Shown here: one piece after another, positions 15,776 to 24,979 of the stretch | Layout of the letters: every line of letters begins with the position of its first letter | Numbering within the stretch: the stretch's first letter is position 1 | Source of the DNA: Planctomycetota bacterium | GTDB lineage: Bacteria; Planctomycetota; UBA1135; GCA-002686595 | DNA length: 64,000 bases | Reading direction: 5' to 3' | NCBI GenBank assembly: GCA_002683825.1 | Contig: NYUD01000073.1 | Span: forward strand, 1 to 64,000 | Made by a program: the position numbers and the translations under genes | The notes under the pieces: model-generated | What the model was told of the DNA's origin: nothing | Seen by the model: only the letters and a program-made list of their open reading frames with translations | Databases searched by the model: none

Positions 15776-17173
15776 TTACTCCTCATTCAGGTGCTCTTCT
15801 CCCAGGTAGCCTAGCTGTTGCAGTGATCGGGTGGTTGCGGCATCGACCTGCGCTCCCGTAGCGACAGAACCGGGTGCGGGAAACGACCGCAGCAGGCGTT
15901 GCATTCGGGCTTCGATGCGACGGATTCGAATGGGGTCGGTCGATCCTATGTTGTTTTCTTCCCCCGGATCCTCGGCGACGTTGACCAGGAAATGTCGTTC
16001 GAGACTGTTCCAGCCGAACTTGTAGGAACCTTCGAACAGCACGCGCCAATCACCTGTGAGCCGCCAATCGTATTCGCTTTGCGAATGCAGGGGATAGACC
16101 TCGGCGAAGATGGGACCGCGCTCGGGGTCATCGAAGGACCTGCCCTGGATGTCGGGTGGTGCGGGGATGGACAGAGCGTCGAGCAGGGTCGGAAGGACGT
16201 CCGTCAGCTGGACCGGTGTGTCGTTCGTGCCTCGCCTTGGCGCGGTCCCCGGGTACTTGACGATCAACGGGACGTGAATCTCCGCCTCGCTCAAGGAATG
16301 GCCGTGGCCGTGGGCCGGTCCCCCGCCCAGGATCGTATCGCCGAGAAGCTCGCCGTGGTCGGCGGTGACGATGATCCAGGTGTTCTCGAAGAGTCCTTTC
16401 GTGCGCAGGTGGCGAAGAAGCTCCCCGAGGTGGTCGTCCATGTAGCGGATTTCCGCGTCGTAGGCGAGCCGAGCGCGTTCGTGGCGCGTCATCCGGCGCG
16501 GGTCCTCGCCGGGTCGTACCACCTTCCCGAGGTAGGCGGGTTCCGGTCGGAAGGGGCCGTGGGGATCGTAGTAGTTCAAGAACAGGAAGAAGGGGGCGTC
16601 CTCCTGTCGGTCGATGAAGTCCTTGGCCACGGCCGTGATGTCCGCCGCCGAGCGCCCGTTGACGTCGTCGATGTGGTCGTCGTCGTAGAAGTCGAATCCA
16701 CGATCGAGCCGGAAGACCCTTTTCATCCAGGGTCCCCCGGCGATTCCGCCGGTCGCCCAGCCATGCCGGGCCAGGATCGAGGCCAGCGTGATCTCGTCGT
16801 CCGCGATCGGCTGCGCACGATGGCCGTCGAAGTCCCCGACGATGCCCTGGGAAAGACGAAGTTTCCCCTCCGGGTCGTGCGTCGCGCCGTGGGCGCTCGG
16901 GAACTTGCCCGTGAAGAGCGATGCGTGCGCGGGTAACGTCCAGCTGGTCGGGCTGTAGGCGTTCGTGTAGCGCACGCTTTGCCGTGCCAGACGATCGAGT
17001 TCGGGAGAGGTCGGCCGCACGTGGCCATAGCAACCCAGGTGGTCCGCGCGCGTCGTGTCGAGCGTGATCAGGAGAATGTTCGGCCTCGGGGCGTCAGGAC
17101 GGCTGCAGCCCGAGGAGAGGATCGCTCCGGCGATGAAGGCCGGCGCGTACCCGGGAATGGCGGAGATCCTCAT
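15776..17173 (-). CDS. Sulfatase-like lipoprotein with Thr at the nucleophile position
   Basis: The product has 465 residues. A lipoprotein signal ends at SSGC with lipidated C23. The alkaline-phosphatase/sulfatase fold is shown by NILLITLDTTRADHLG with metal ligands D39 and D44 at the N-terminal site, and by VTADHGELLGD towards the C-terminus. The active-site motif is T79-L-P-A-H-A-S-L-F-T-G where classical sulfatases have C/S-x-P-x-R. The formylglycine residue is thus replaced by Thr, the nucleophile used by phosphoethanolamine and glycerol-phosphate transferases of the same superfamily. Sulfate-ester hydrolysis is therefore uncertain. It is the only non-TMTC gene in the 17-kb operon and its substrate may be the glycan made there. 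No Shine-Dalgarno sequence precedes the ATG. Confidence 0.85.
   Translation of the reverse strand: MRISAIPGYAPAFIAGAILSSGCSRPDAPRPNILLITLDTTRADHLGCYGHVRPTSPELDRLARQSVRYTNAYSPTSWTLPAHASLFTGKFPSAHGATHDPEGKLRLSQGIVGDFDGHRAQPIADDEITLASILARHGWATGGIAGGPWMKRVFRLDRGFDFYDDDHIDDVNGRSAADITAVAKDFIDRQEDAPFFLFLNYYDPHGPFRPEPAYLGKVVRPGEDPRRMTRHERARLAYDAEIRYMDDHLGELLRHLRTKGLFENTWIIVTADHGELLGDTILGGGPAHGHGHSLSEAEIHVPLIVKYPGTAPRRGTNDTPVQLTDVLPTLLDALSIPAPPDIQGRSFDDPERGPIFAEVYPLHSQSEYDWRLTGDWRVLFEGSYKFGWNSLERHFLVNVAEDPGEENNIGSTDPIRIRRIEARMQRLLRSFPAPGSVATGAQVDAATTRSLQQLGYLGEEHLNEE
15779..15783 (-). promoter_or_regulatory. Ribosome binding site deciding the paralogue-6 start
   Basis: AGGAG on the minus strand, immediately before the TAA of the sulfatase-like gene and seven bases before ATG 15771. 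It argues for that start over ATG 15786, which lies upstream of the site. Confidence 0.5.
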
Positions 17174-17197
17174 CTGCGGGGGGAAATGGTAGCGAGA

Positions 17198-17216
17198 GCC
17201 CGGCCTGCGGCCGGGC
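17198..17216 (-). repeat. GC-rich hairpin between paralogue 5 and the sulfatase-like gene
   Basis: GCCCGGCC and GGCCGGGC are perfect arms around TGC, in the 75-base gap that is the only sizeable gap in the operon. No U-tract follows. It may be an RNA-processing or stability hairpin, or partial transcription attenuation that lowers expression of the distal genes. Confidence 0.4.
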
Positions 17217-17248
17217 GTAAAAGCGACGCGTTCGAGAGAATGCGCACC

Positions 17249-19135
17249 CTAATTCCGGCGTCGGGGGTTCGGCGGCGACTGGATCAGGGGCTTGTTGAGC
17301 CGGTAGAGCTCGAGGCGCGTTCGGGCCGACTTCTTCTCTTGGGGTGGCGACAGACGCTGGGCCTGGCGTTGCCTTTCGACCGCCTCTTCGAATCGATTCG
17401 AGGCGGCCAGGGCGGCCGCCAGGGTCTCCAGAAAGGCCGGATTGGCGTGGCCCGCTGCCTCGCAAACGGTCCGTGCGTGTCGAAGAGCCTCTTCCGGAGA
17501 ACGCAGGTCCTGCAGGCTCGATGTGGCGAGGATCCAGGCCAGCTGATTGCGAGCGTAGGGGTCGCTCGGGTTCACGGCGAGACAGGTGCGCAGGGTCTCG
17601 ACCGCCTGGCGGTCCCGGCCCAAGCCGGCGAGCGCCAGTCCCTTGTGAAGCAGCGCCGGTCCATGGGCGGGGCCGTAGCGGAGCGCCTCTTCAAGCTCCG
17701 CCAGGGCGGCGTGCAAGCGCCCCTCATGGATGTGTATCTGGGCCAGGTTCGTGCGTACCGGGAAGAGGTTCGGTCGCAGATCGATGGCGCTCAGATAATG
17801 TCTCCTGGCCTGCTCCAGGCGACCCTCGTGGTGCAGCGCCTGTCCGAGATTCGTATGGGCGATGAAGTTCGTCTCCGAGACGGCCAGGGCGTGCTCGAAG
17901 ACCGTGCGCGTGTCGCGCCAGGTCGCGATCTGGCGCCAGCTGAGCGCGAACAACGCACCGCAGCCGAGTACGCCGGCCACGCCGGCAGCGATCCGGGCCC
18001 ACTTCACGTTCTTCGTCCAGCCCTCGATGCCAAAGACCAGGATGCACAGAAGGCCGATGGAGGGCAGATAGGTGTAGCGGTCCGCATGGGCCTGGTAGCC
18101 GACCTGAATCAACCCGATGACCGGCAAGGCCATGCCCAGAAACCAGAACCAACCGGTGATAAACACGGGCAGGCGCCGACGGAATCTCCACGCGGCGAGC
18201 GAGGTGCCGAGCACGAAGATCACGGATGCGCAGCTCCAGCGGGTCCAGGGGGCGTAGCCCTCTCCCGCCATCAGTCCCGGGTGGATGTAGATCGCACTGA
18301 GGGAAGTAGGCCACAGGGTTTGCAGGGCGTAGCGAGCGTAGGATGCGAAGCCGTTGGATAGCCGCTCCTCGAAGCCGAGCACATACAGGGGGTTCACGGC
18401 GCCGCCCTTCTGCTGAACGATCAAGGTCACGACCATCGAGATGAGGGCCATCGCGAACCAGGGCACCTTCTCCAGCAGGAGGCGTCGTCGTTCCCCGGGG
18501 TCCGCGGTATACCAGCGGTTCAGCGGCCAGTGATCCAGCAGAAGCAAGAGTGCCGGCATGGTCACCAGCATGGGCTTGGCCAGGAGTCCCAGTCCGAAGA
18601 GCACACCGACCCAGAGATACGTGGCGCGGCAGGGTTGTCGGACGTAGCGCGCGTAGGCCGCCAGCGTGGCCATGAAGAAGAAGCCCGACAGGACGTCCTT
18701 GCGTTCGGCGACCCAGGCCACCGATTCCGCGCGCAGGGGATGCAGTGCGAAAAGCAACGCCACAAGAACACAGGGCCAGACACGTCGTGTCATCCAGTGC
18801 AAGGCCAAGAACAAGAGCGCGGTGTTCAGCGCGTGCAGACCGGCGCTGACGAGATGGTGCTTGGCGGCATCGAGTCCGAAGAGCTCGACATCGAGCATGT
18901 GCGAGAGCCACGTGAGCGGGTGCCAGTTCGCGGCGTAGCCGGTCGTGGCGGCCCAGCCGGCACCCTCGAGAGTCAGGCCCTCCAGTACGTGGGCGTTGGT
19001 GGTGACGTAGGTGTCGTCGTCATAGTTCAGGAACTCAAAGCCGGTGACCTGCGCGTAGAGGGCCAGGGTGATGGCGATCAGGGCGGCTGCAATCCCCAGG
19101 ACCTTCGGATTCGCTTGCACAGGCTGGAGGTTCAT
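17249..19135 (-). CDS. TMTC-like GT-C membrane protein with TPRs (paralogue 5)
   Basis: The product has 628 residues. YDD at 38-40 is followed by WHPLTW, LSHMLD, a variant HPLRAESVAWVAERKD (Ala for Val) and ADRYTYLP. About ten membrane segments end near residue 385 and some five TPRs follow. The ATG overlaps the TGA of the upstream gene in ATGA. It is the last gene before the intra-operon gap that holds a hairpin. The role is inferred as transfer of a lipid-linked sugar on the periplasmic side; the acceptor is unknown. Confidence 0.82.
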   Translation of the reverse strand: MNLQPVQANPKVLGIAAALIAITLALYAQVTGFEFLNYDDDTYVTTNAHVLEGLTLEGAGWAATTGYAANWHPLTWLSHMLDVELFGLDAAKHHLVSAGLHALNTALLFLALHWMTRRVWPCVLVALLFALHPLRAESVAWVAERKDVLSGFFFMATLAAYARYVRQPCRATYLWVGVLFGLGLLAKPMLVTMPALLLLLDHWPLNRWYTADPGERRRLLLEKVPWFAMALISMVVTLIVQQKGGAVNPLYVLGFEERLSNGFASYARYALQTLWPTSLSAIYIHPGLMAGEGYAPWTRWSCASVIFVLGTSLAAWRFRRRLPVFITGWFWFLGMALPVIGLIQVGYQAHADRYTYLPSIGLLCILVFGIEGWTKNVKWARIAAGVAGVLGCGALFALSWRQIATWRDTRTVFEHALAVSETNFIAHTNLGQALHHEGRLEQARRHYLSAIDLRPNLFPVRTNLAQIHIHEGRLHAALAELEEALRYGPAHGPALLHKGLALAGLGRDRQAVETLRTCLAVNPSDPYARNQLAWILATSSLQDLRSPEEALRHARTVCEAAGHANPAFLETLAAALAASNRFEEAVERQRQAQRLSPPQEKKSARTRLELYRLNKPLIQSPPNPRRRN

Positions 19136-21234
19136 CGGGCGCGTCGATCTACGAGCGGTTTGCCCGCGCCGTAGGCACGGCGGTCGGCTTGAAGCAGGTC
19201 GGTGCGCGCCCCGCTGCGCGAGAGCGCCCGATCGAGCGATTCCAGCGCCCGATCGAACAACCCGTTCGCGGCCTGGGCGGCGGCCAGGGTGCGTAGCTGG
19301 CTCCAGCTGAGCCGTCCTCCCATGGCCCGCTCGAAGTTTGTCATGAGCGCGTGGGCGCGTCGTTCATCGCGCATCGAGGGGTCCGCAGAGGTGGCCAGGA
19401 TCCACGCGAGCCCGCTGCACGAGGCCAGATTGAGGAGCTGGGTTTCCGGCAACCGTGGATCGAGAGAGAGAGCCTTCCGGTAGGCCCCCGTCGCCGAAGC
19501 GAGGTCTTCCTGTTCGTAGCGGGCGTCTCCCAGCTTGAGGTACGCGCGGGCCTCCCAGGGGTGGTCTGCGACGGCGCGCTCGTATTGCTCCTGAGCCTTT
19601 TCATAGGCACGCTTCTGTTCGTGGATCTTGCCCAGGTTGAGCCTGGCTTCAAGAAAGGTCGGGCGAATGCGCAGGGCCGTTCGCAGTTCCTCGGCCGCGC
19701 GCTCGGGCTCCCCCAGGGTCATGTACAGGCCTCCGAGGTTCCCGTGGGCGTCGGATTGATCGGGCGCGATGGCGAGAACGCTCTGATAGTGCCGGCGCGC
19801 TCGTTCGAGTTCCGCACGCCCTTCGGCGAGGGCGCCGGAAGCCAGTAGGCGGTTGCCACGATCCTGAAGCAGGTAGCCCAGGTTATTGTGGGCCGCCCAG
19901 TTCTTTTCGGTGACGGAGAGCGCGCGCTCGTAGAGCGTCTCGCCATCGTGCCAGTGGTCGATCTCGAACCACGTCCTGGCGCTGAAGAAGACGGCGGTCG
20001 CGCCGAGAACGAGGGCGACGGGTCGGATCGCGCGGGGCGTAACCCGCGAGCGGAGCTCCCAGGCGATCGCGATGTAGATTCCGACGAGCGGCAGGTAGGC
20101 GTAGCGGTTGGCCATGCGATGGGAACCCACCTGAAGCAATCCGATCACCGGCACGAGCATGCCCAGGAACCACAGCCAGCCGACGGTCAACCACGGACGG
20201 GTGCGAACCAGGCGGAGGATCACCAGGGTCAAAGCGAGCAAGGCTCCGAAAGCACTCCACACCTCGATGCTTGCGAAGCGGAAGCCATCGGGGTCGACGA
20301 TGGCCGGGTGGGGGTAGTAGAAGGCGAAGCCCCCGGGCCAGACGCTCTTCCACAGGTATTCGATGTAGGCCAGGGGGGCATTGGCGAGGCGCTCTTCCCA
20401 GGTGATGCTCTCCAGGGTGCGGATCGCCCCGCCGGCGCGCTGGGCGAGAAACGTGATCAGGGCCGTCGCGACGGCGAGCGCCCAGAGGGGCCATTTTTCG
20501 GCGAGCAGGACGAAACCGCCGGTGCTCGCGCCGGTCCTTCCCGATGGGAGGGTGGGGGAGGCGGTGGGCTCGCGGCCCTTCACGGCCCCGCAGACGCTGC
20601 CTTTGAAGCGTCCGAGGGGCCAGATATCCAGGAGGACCAACACCGCCGGAAGCGTGACCAGCATGGGCTTGGACATCAACCCGAGGGCGCAGGGGAGGGC
20701 GACGCGCCACATTCCTCTGGGCTTCGGATCGCGCGCAAAATGGGCGTAGCTCAAGAGCGTCCAGAAGAAGAAGACCCCCGACAAGACGTCCTTGCGCTCC
20801 GCGATCCAGGCCACGGACTCGACGCGCAGCGGGTGAATCGCAAAGAAGAGGGCGACCCCCGCGCTGCACCAGAGGTTGCCCGACAGGGCCTTCAACGCCC
20901 GCAAGCACAGGACGCACGCGATCCCGTGCAAGAGCACGTTGACGAGATGATGCTTGCCCGCGTCCAGCCCGAAGAGCTGGCAGTCGAGCATGTGCGAAAC
21001 CCAGGTCAGCGGGTGCCAGTTGGCCGAGTGGGTCTCGGTGAAGGCCCAGGCGAGGCCCTCGAGGCTCAAACCGTCGCGGACGATCGGGTTCTCGGTGACG
21101 TAGGAGCCATCGTCGTAGGTCTTGAGGAATTCGTGACCGTGGACCTTGGCATAGAGCGCAAGCGGGGTCAGAAAAAGGACCAGCGCGACGATCCACTCGC
21201 GTGCTGCGGGCGGTCGGGGGTTGTCGTTCGTCAA
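19132..21234 (-). CDS. TMTC-like GT-C membrane protein with TPRs (paralogue 4)
   Basis: From TTG 21234 the product has 700 residues. YDD is at 40-42 (preceded by an unusual K-T), then WHPLTW, VSHMLD, HPLRVESVAWIAERKD and a variant ANRYAYLP with Asn for Asp. About six TPRs follow, including an insertion of a longer repeat. Start choice: ATG 21258 would overlap the upstream gene by 28 bases and has no ribosome binding site. TTG 21234 overlaps the upstream TGA exactly as TTGA and has AAGGGGGA just before it, matching the pattern of the rest of the operon. Confidence 0.8.
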   Translation of the reverse strand: MTNDNPRPPAAREWIVALVLFLTPLALYAKVHGHEFLKTYDDGSYVTENPIVRDGLSLEGLAWAFTETHSANWHPLTWVSHMLDCQLFGLDAGKHHLVNVLLHGIACVLCLRALKALSGNLWCSAGVALFFAIHPLRVESVAWIAERKDVLSGVFFFWTLLSYAHFARDPKPRGMWRVALPCALGLMSKPMLVTLPAVLVLLDIWPLGRFKGSVCGAVKGREPTASPTLPSGRTGASTGGFVLLAEKWPLWALAVATALITFLAQRAGGAIRTLESITWEERLANAPLAYIEYLWKSVWPGGFAFYYPHPAIVDPDGFRFASIEVWSAFGALLALTLVILRLVRTRPWLTVGWLWFLGMLVPVIGLLQVGSHRMANRYAYLPLVGIYIAIAWELRSRVTPRAIRPVALVLGATAVFFSARTWFEIDHWHDGETLYERALSVTEKNWAAHNNLGYLLQDRGNRLLASGALAEGRAELERARRHYQSVLAIAPDQSDAHGNLGGLYMTLGEPERAAEELRTALRIRPTFLEARLNLGKIHEQKRAYEKAQEQYERAVADHPWEARAYLKLGDARYEQEDLASATGAYRKALSLDPRLPETQLLNLASCSGLAWILATSADPSMRDERRAHALMTNFERAMGGRLSWSQLRTLAAAQAANGLFDRALESLDRALSRSGARTDLLQADRRAYGAGKPLVDRRAR

Positions 21235-22796
21235 CGTTCCCCCTTCGCTTTCTGGCATTCGACGATGCGTTCCATGGACAGAAAGTGTCCACGGTCCCGG
21301 GCCAGCACTCTGCGATAGGCCGCGATCGCCTCATCGAAGCGCCGTCGATGCTGCAGCGTCAGTCCCAGATTGTAGGTGGCCTGCAGGTAGCCCGGATAGA
21401 GCTCGGTCGCCCTCTCGAAGTGACTCCCTGCTTCTTTGATGCGCCCCTCTTCCAGAAGGGTCAATCCAAAGTTGTTGTGCGCCACGTAGTTGTCGGTGGT
21501 GACCGCCAATGCGTGTCGGAACAGGGTTTGTGAGTTGCGCCAGTGGGCGGTTTGATCCCAGGTGCGTAGCACGAGAGCGGCGGCGATCACACCCAGCGCG
21601 GCGCTCGCGAGGCGGACCCTGTGCGGGTGAGCGGCCAGGAAGAGGTCCGCTTGAAAGACCAAGGCGATGTAGATCCCGATCAAGGGCAGGTACGCATAGC
21701 GATCGGCAAAGGCCTGCTCTCCCACCTGGACCCAGCCGATCACCGGCACCAACATTGCGACAAACCACAACCATCCGACACACAGGGGAGGGAAGCGCCG
21801 AAACCGCCGGCAGGCGAGCACCGTGACCGCTGCGATCGAGAAGAGTGCGGCGAAACCGGGGAGGTAAAGTGCGGTGAGGGGGTTCTCGTTCAGGAAGACG
21901 GGATGGGGGTAGAAGACGGCCAGGTCGAAGGGCCAGAACGTCTTCTCGAGATAGGCGAAGTAGGCCAGGCCCGAGTTGGCCAGGCGCTGCAGGAGCGACA
22001 GCCCCTCGAGTGTGGAGACGGCGCCTTCGTTCTCTTGCGCGAAGAACGTGCGGAAAGCGAAGGCGACGGCGACGGCGAAGAAGAGCCCTTTTTCACGCAG
22101 CGACAGTACCCAGCCCGGGCGGGCGCCCTGAGCGGGCGAGCCAAAGCGCCCCAGGGGCCACGCATCCAGGAGGACGAACACGCAGGGCAGGGTGACCAAC
22201 ATGGACTTCGACAGGAGTCCAAGGGTCATGAGCAGCGCCAGGAACAGGAGCCTGGGGAGGCTCTTGTGGCGTGCAAAGCCCGCATAGAACCAAAGCGATC
22301 CGAAGAAAAACGCCCCCGCGAGCAGATCTTTGCGCTCCGAGATCCAGGCAACGGATTCGACGCGCTGGGGATGCAGGCAAAAGAGCACGGCCACGGCCAG
22401 GCTGGGTCCGCTCCGCCGCGTGAGCGCCTTCAGGGCAAAGAACAAGAGCAGCGTGTTGAGCGTGTGCAGAAGGGCGTTGACCAGGTGATGGGCGCCCGCC
22501 CGCAGGCCGAACAGCTCGATGTCCAGCATGTGGGACAGCCAGGTCAGCGGTATCCAGTTGCCCGTGCGCGTTTCGGTGAAAGCCCAGCGCACACCCTCCC
22601 GAGTCCACCCGTCGAGGACGACGGCGTTCTGCGTGACGTATTCGGGATCGTCGTAGTTGACGAAATCGAACCAACAGGTGCGGCCGTAGATCCCGAGGCT
22701 CAGGACGACCAGGACAAGCACCCCGATTCTCATCGGCGCGGGCCCGCGCTCTACGCTGGAAGCTCGGTCGGTCTCGGCGCTCATCGGGGTCTTCAT
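21231..22796 (-). CDS. TMTC-like GT-C membrane protein, shortest (paralogue 3)
   Basis: The product has 521 residues with only about two TPRs after the membrane domain. YDD is at 48-50. The next motif reads WIPLTW, with Ile for the His found in every other intact paralogue here; LSHMLD is kept, HPQRVESVAWISERKD has Gln for Leu, and ADRYAYLP is normal. The His change makes this copy a candidate for altered activity. The ATG overlaps the stop of the upstream gene as ATGA, and its own stop overlaps the TTG of the next gene. Confidence 0.8.
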   Translation of the reverse strand: MKTPMSAETDRASSVERGPAPMRIGVLVLVVLSLGIYGRTCWFDFVNYDDPEYVTQNAVVLDGWTREGVRWAFTETRTGNWIPLTWLSHMLDIELFGLRAGAHHLVNALLHTLNTLLLFFALKALTRRSGPSLAVAVLFCLHPQRVESVAWISERKDLLAGAFFFGSLWFYAGFARHKSLPRLLFLALLMTLGLLSKSMLVTLPCVFVLLDAWPLGRFGSPAQGARPGWVLSLREKGLFFAVAVAFAFRTFFAQENEGAVSTLEGLSLLQRLANSGLAYFAYLEKTFWPFDLAVFYPHPVFLNENPLTALYLPGFAALFSIAAVTVLACRRFRRFPPLCVGWLWFVAMLVPVIGWVQVGEQAFADRYAYLPLIGIYIALVFQADLFLAAHPHRVRLASAALGVIAAALVLRTWDQTAHWRNSQTLFRHALAVTTDNYVAHNNFGLTLLEEGRIKEAGSHFERATELYPGYLQATYNLGLTLQHRRRFDEAIAAYRRVLARDRGHFLSMERIVECQKAKGER

Positions 22797-24979
22797 TGTG
22801 CCCCGTGGACGTGCTGGAAGACCCGGCCGGAGCTATAGGTATCGAGGCGTTCCCGCAGCGCTGCCGGATTCCCGCGGGTGGCCTGGATGGCCTGTTGTTG
22901 ACGGTCCGTGGCACCTTCGAAGTCACCGGCGCGGGCGAGCGCCGCGGCCAGGGCCTCCAGAGCCTTCGGATCGCGTTCGAGGGTCTTCGAAACGGCGAAA
23001 TTCGCCCAGCGAAGGGCTTTTGCGCCGGGGTCGCCGAGGTCGGGACAGGTCGCCAAGAGGTCCGCCAGGAGACTCGCAAGCGACGGGTCGGGCGAGCCGA
23101 GAGTCAGTGAACGTTCGAGCGAGCGCGCGGCCTTTGGATGGCGCTGTGCCTGCAGGTACGCGAGCCCCAACATCCGCAGCGTCGGCGCGTCACCGCGAAG
23201 CTCGGCGGCACGCTCGAGAGAATCCACGGCCTGCGGGATTCTTCCGGCCATCAGCGAGAGCCCGCCGAGGTTCAGGAACGCGTCGGGGTGGTCCGGTGCG
23301 AGCTCGATCGTCTTCTCGAACGCCGCCAGCGCTTCCACGAGTGTCGCGGACGAACGCGAAGCCTCGGGGCTGGCTTGCCACTGGCTCGCGAGGGCACTGC
23401 CGAGATTCAGGTGAGCCACGACGAGCCCGGGCTGGCTGCGAAGTGCCAGGCGATAGGACGCGATCGCCGGCTCGAGTTCGCCGGCCTCTTGATGCAGGAG
23501 TCCCAGGTCAAAGTGGGCGGGCGCGTAGCCGGGGTAAATGGCGAGGGCACGTCGATGGTGTTCGGTAGCGGCCTTTCGATCTCCATCGCCGGAAAGGACG
23601 TTGGCCAGGCCGTGATGGGCTGCGTAGTTGTCGTGCGTGGCGTCGAGCGCATGGGAGTAGAGCGCTCTCGAGTCCTTCCAGGTGGCGACGTGGAGCCGGG
23701 TCTTGACACCTGCCGCGATGAGAGCGAATGCGGCGACGGCCAGCCCGGCCGGTCTCCAGCGGGCACGGCGGTCGAGCACGTTTGCGACCCAGAGGACCGC
23801 GCCGGTGTAAACGCCGATGAGCGGTAGATAGGCGTAGCGTTCCGCCCACGCCTGTTCGCCGACCTGAACGATACCCACCACCGGTGCGAGCATGACCAGA
23901 TACCAAAGCCAACCCGCCAGGAGGTAGGGGTGGCGCCGGCGCAGGAGTACCGCCGCCGCGGTGATCCCCACGAGAACGATCAGCGACACGAAGAAGGCCG
24001 CACTCCAGGGCGAGTGCGCCGGCGTGGTGAGGGCGGGGTGGGGATGGAAGTAGGCGAGGTCGAGGGGGAGAACGCTTCGGGTGAGGTAGGTCGTCGTCGC
24101 GAGGACGGCGTTGGAGAGGCGCGCCGCGAAGGGCAGGGCTTCGATCGACCGCAGGGAGCCGCCGGCAGCCTGACCGAAGAGCGTCAGGCCGATGGAAGCT
24201 GCGCTGAGGAGGAAGAAGGGGATCTTTTCCAGGAGGGATCCGTAACCGACGGCGCCCTCGAACGGTCCACCCCCCGGGGGGCCGGGGGAGGTGGCGGCGC
24301 GAGGGGAGCGGGCCGTGGCGCAGGCCTCCCGGGACAGGGGCCATCGATCCAGGATCAAGAGCAGGACGGGAACGCTCACCAGCATCGGCTTGGCCGCCAG
24401 ACCGATGGCGAACAGCGCCAGGGCCCACAGGTAGCTCCTGAGCGATCCCGTGCGTCGGTGGCGCGCATACGCGAAGCACAGGAGGAACAGGGCGAGGGCG
24501 CACAAAAGGTCCTTGCGTTCGCTGGCCCAGGCGACGGACTCGACACGCAGCGGATGCAGCGCGAACAAACCGGCGATCACCAGGGAGGCCATGAACCTCC
24601 TGGTGGCGTGGGCGAGGAGCAGAAAGAGCAAGGCCGCATTCAGCGCGTGCAGCGCGACACTGACCAGGTGGTGGCTGCCCGCTTCCAGACCGAAGAGCTG
24701 ACAATCCAGCATGTGGGAAAGCCAGGTCACCGGGTGCCAGTTCGATGAATGGAAGGCGGAAAACGCCCAGCCCATCCCTTCGAGGCTCAAGCCACCGCGC
24801 ACGTTGGGGTTGTCGTAGATGTACTCGGGGTCGTCGTAGGTGACAAATCCGTTTTCAGCTACGGGTGCGTAGACGAGGAAGGTCGCAAGGGCGATTCCCA
24901 GGAGCGCTGCAATCCACCGCCCGCGCCCTTTTTCGAGGGAAGGCGCAGGGCTAGGGGCGTCTCGGAGTTCCTCTTTCAA
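22793..24979 (-). CDS. TMTC-like GT-C membrane protein with TPRs (paralogue 2)
   Basis: The product has 728 residues. YDD at 48-50, then a variant WHPVTW, LSHMLD, HPLRVESVAWASERKD and AERYAYLP (Glu for Asp). A cytoplasmic loop contains a Pro/Gly-rich insertion. About seven TPRs follow. The start is TTG 24979, overlapping the TGA of the preceding gene as TTGA. It is the first gene of the operon whose product keeps all the signature motifs. Confidence 0.82.
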   Translation of the reverse strand: MKEELRDAPSPAPSLEKGRGRWIAALLGIALATFLVYAPVAENGFVTYDDPEYIYDNPNVRGGLSLEGMGWAFSAFHSSNWHPVTWLSHMLDCQLFGLEAGSHHLVSVALHALNAALLFLLLAHATRRFMASLVIAGLFALHPLRVESVAWASERKDLLCALALFLLCFAYARHRRTGSLRSYLWALALFAIGLAAKPMLVSVPVLLLILDRWPLSREACATARSPRAATSPGPPGGGPFEGAVGYGSLLEKIPFFLLSAASIGLTLFGQAAGGSLRSIEALPFAARLSNAVLATTTYLTRSVLPLDLAYFHPHPALTTPAHSPWSAAFFVSLIVLVGITAAAVLLRRRHPYLLAGWLWYLVMLAPVVGIVQVGEQAWAERYAYLPLIGVYTGAVLWVANVLDRRARWRPAGLAVAAFALIAAGVKTRLHVATWKDSRALYSHALDATHDNYAAHHGLANVLSGDGDRKAATEHHRRALAIYPGYAPAHFDLGLLHQEAGELEPAIASYRLALRSQPGLVVAHLNLGSALASQWQASPEASRSSATLVEALAAFEKTIELAPDHPDAFLNLGGLSLMAGRIPQAVDSLERAAELRGDAPTLRMLGLAYLQAQRHPKAARSLERSLTLGSPDPSLASLLADLLATCPDLGDPGAKALRWANFAVSKTLERDPKALEALAAALARAGDFEGATDRQQQAIQATRGNPAALRERLDTYSSGRVFQHVHGAQ

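Noticed and set aside
19888..21318. Long plus-strand open frame opposite paralogue 4
   Set aside because: Its composition is that of an antisense shadow, with no motif and no start signal.
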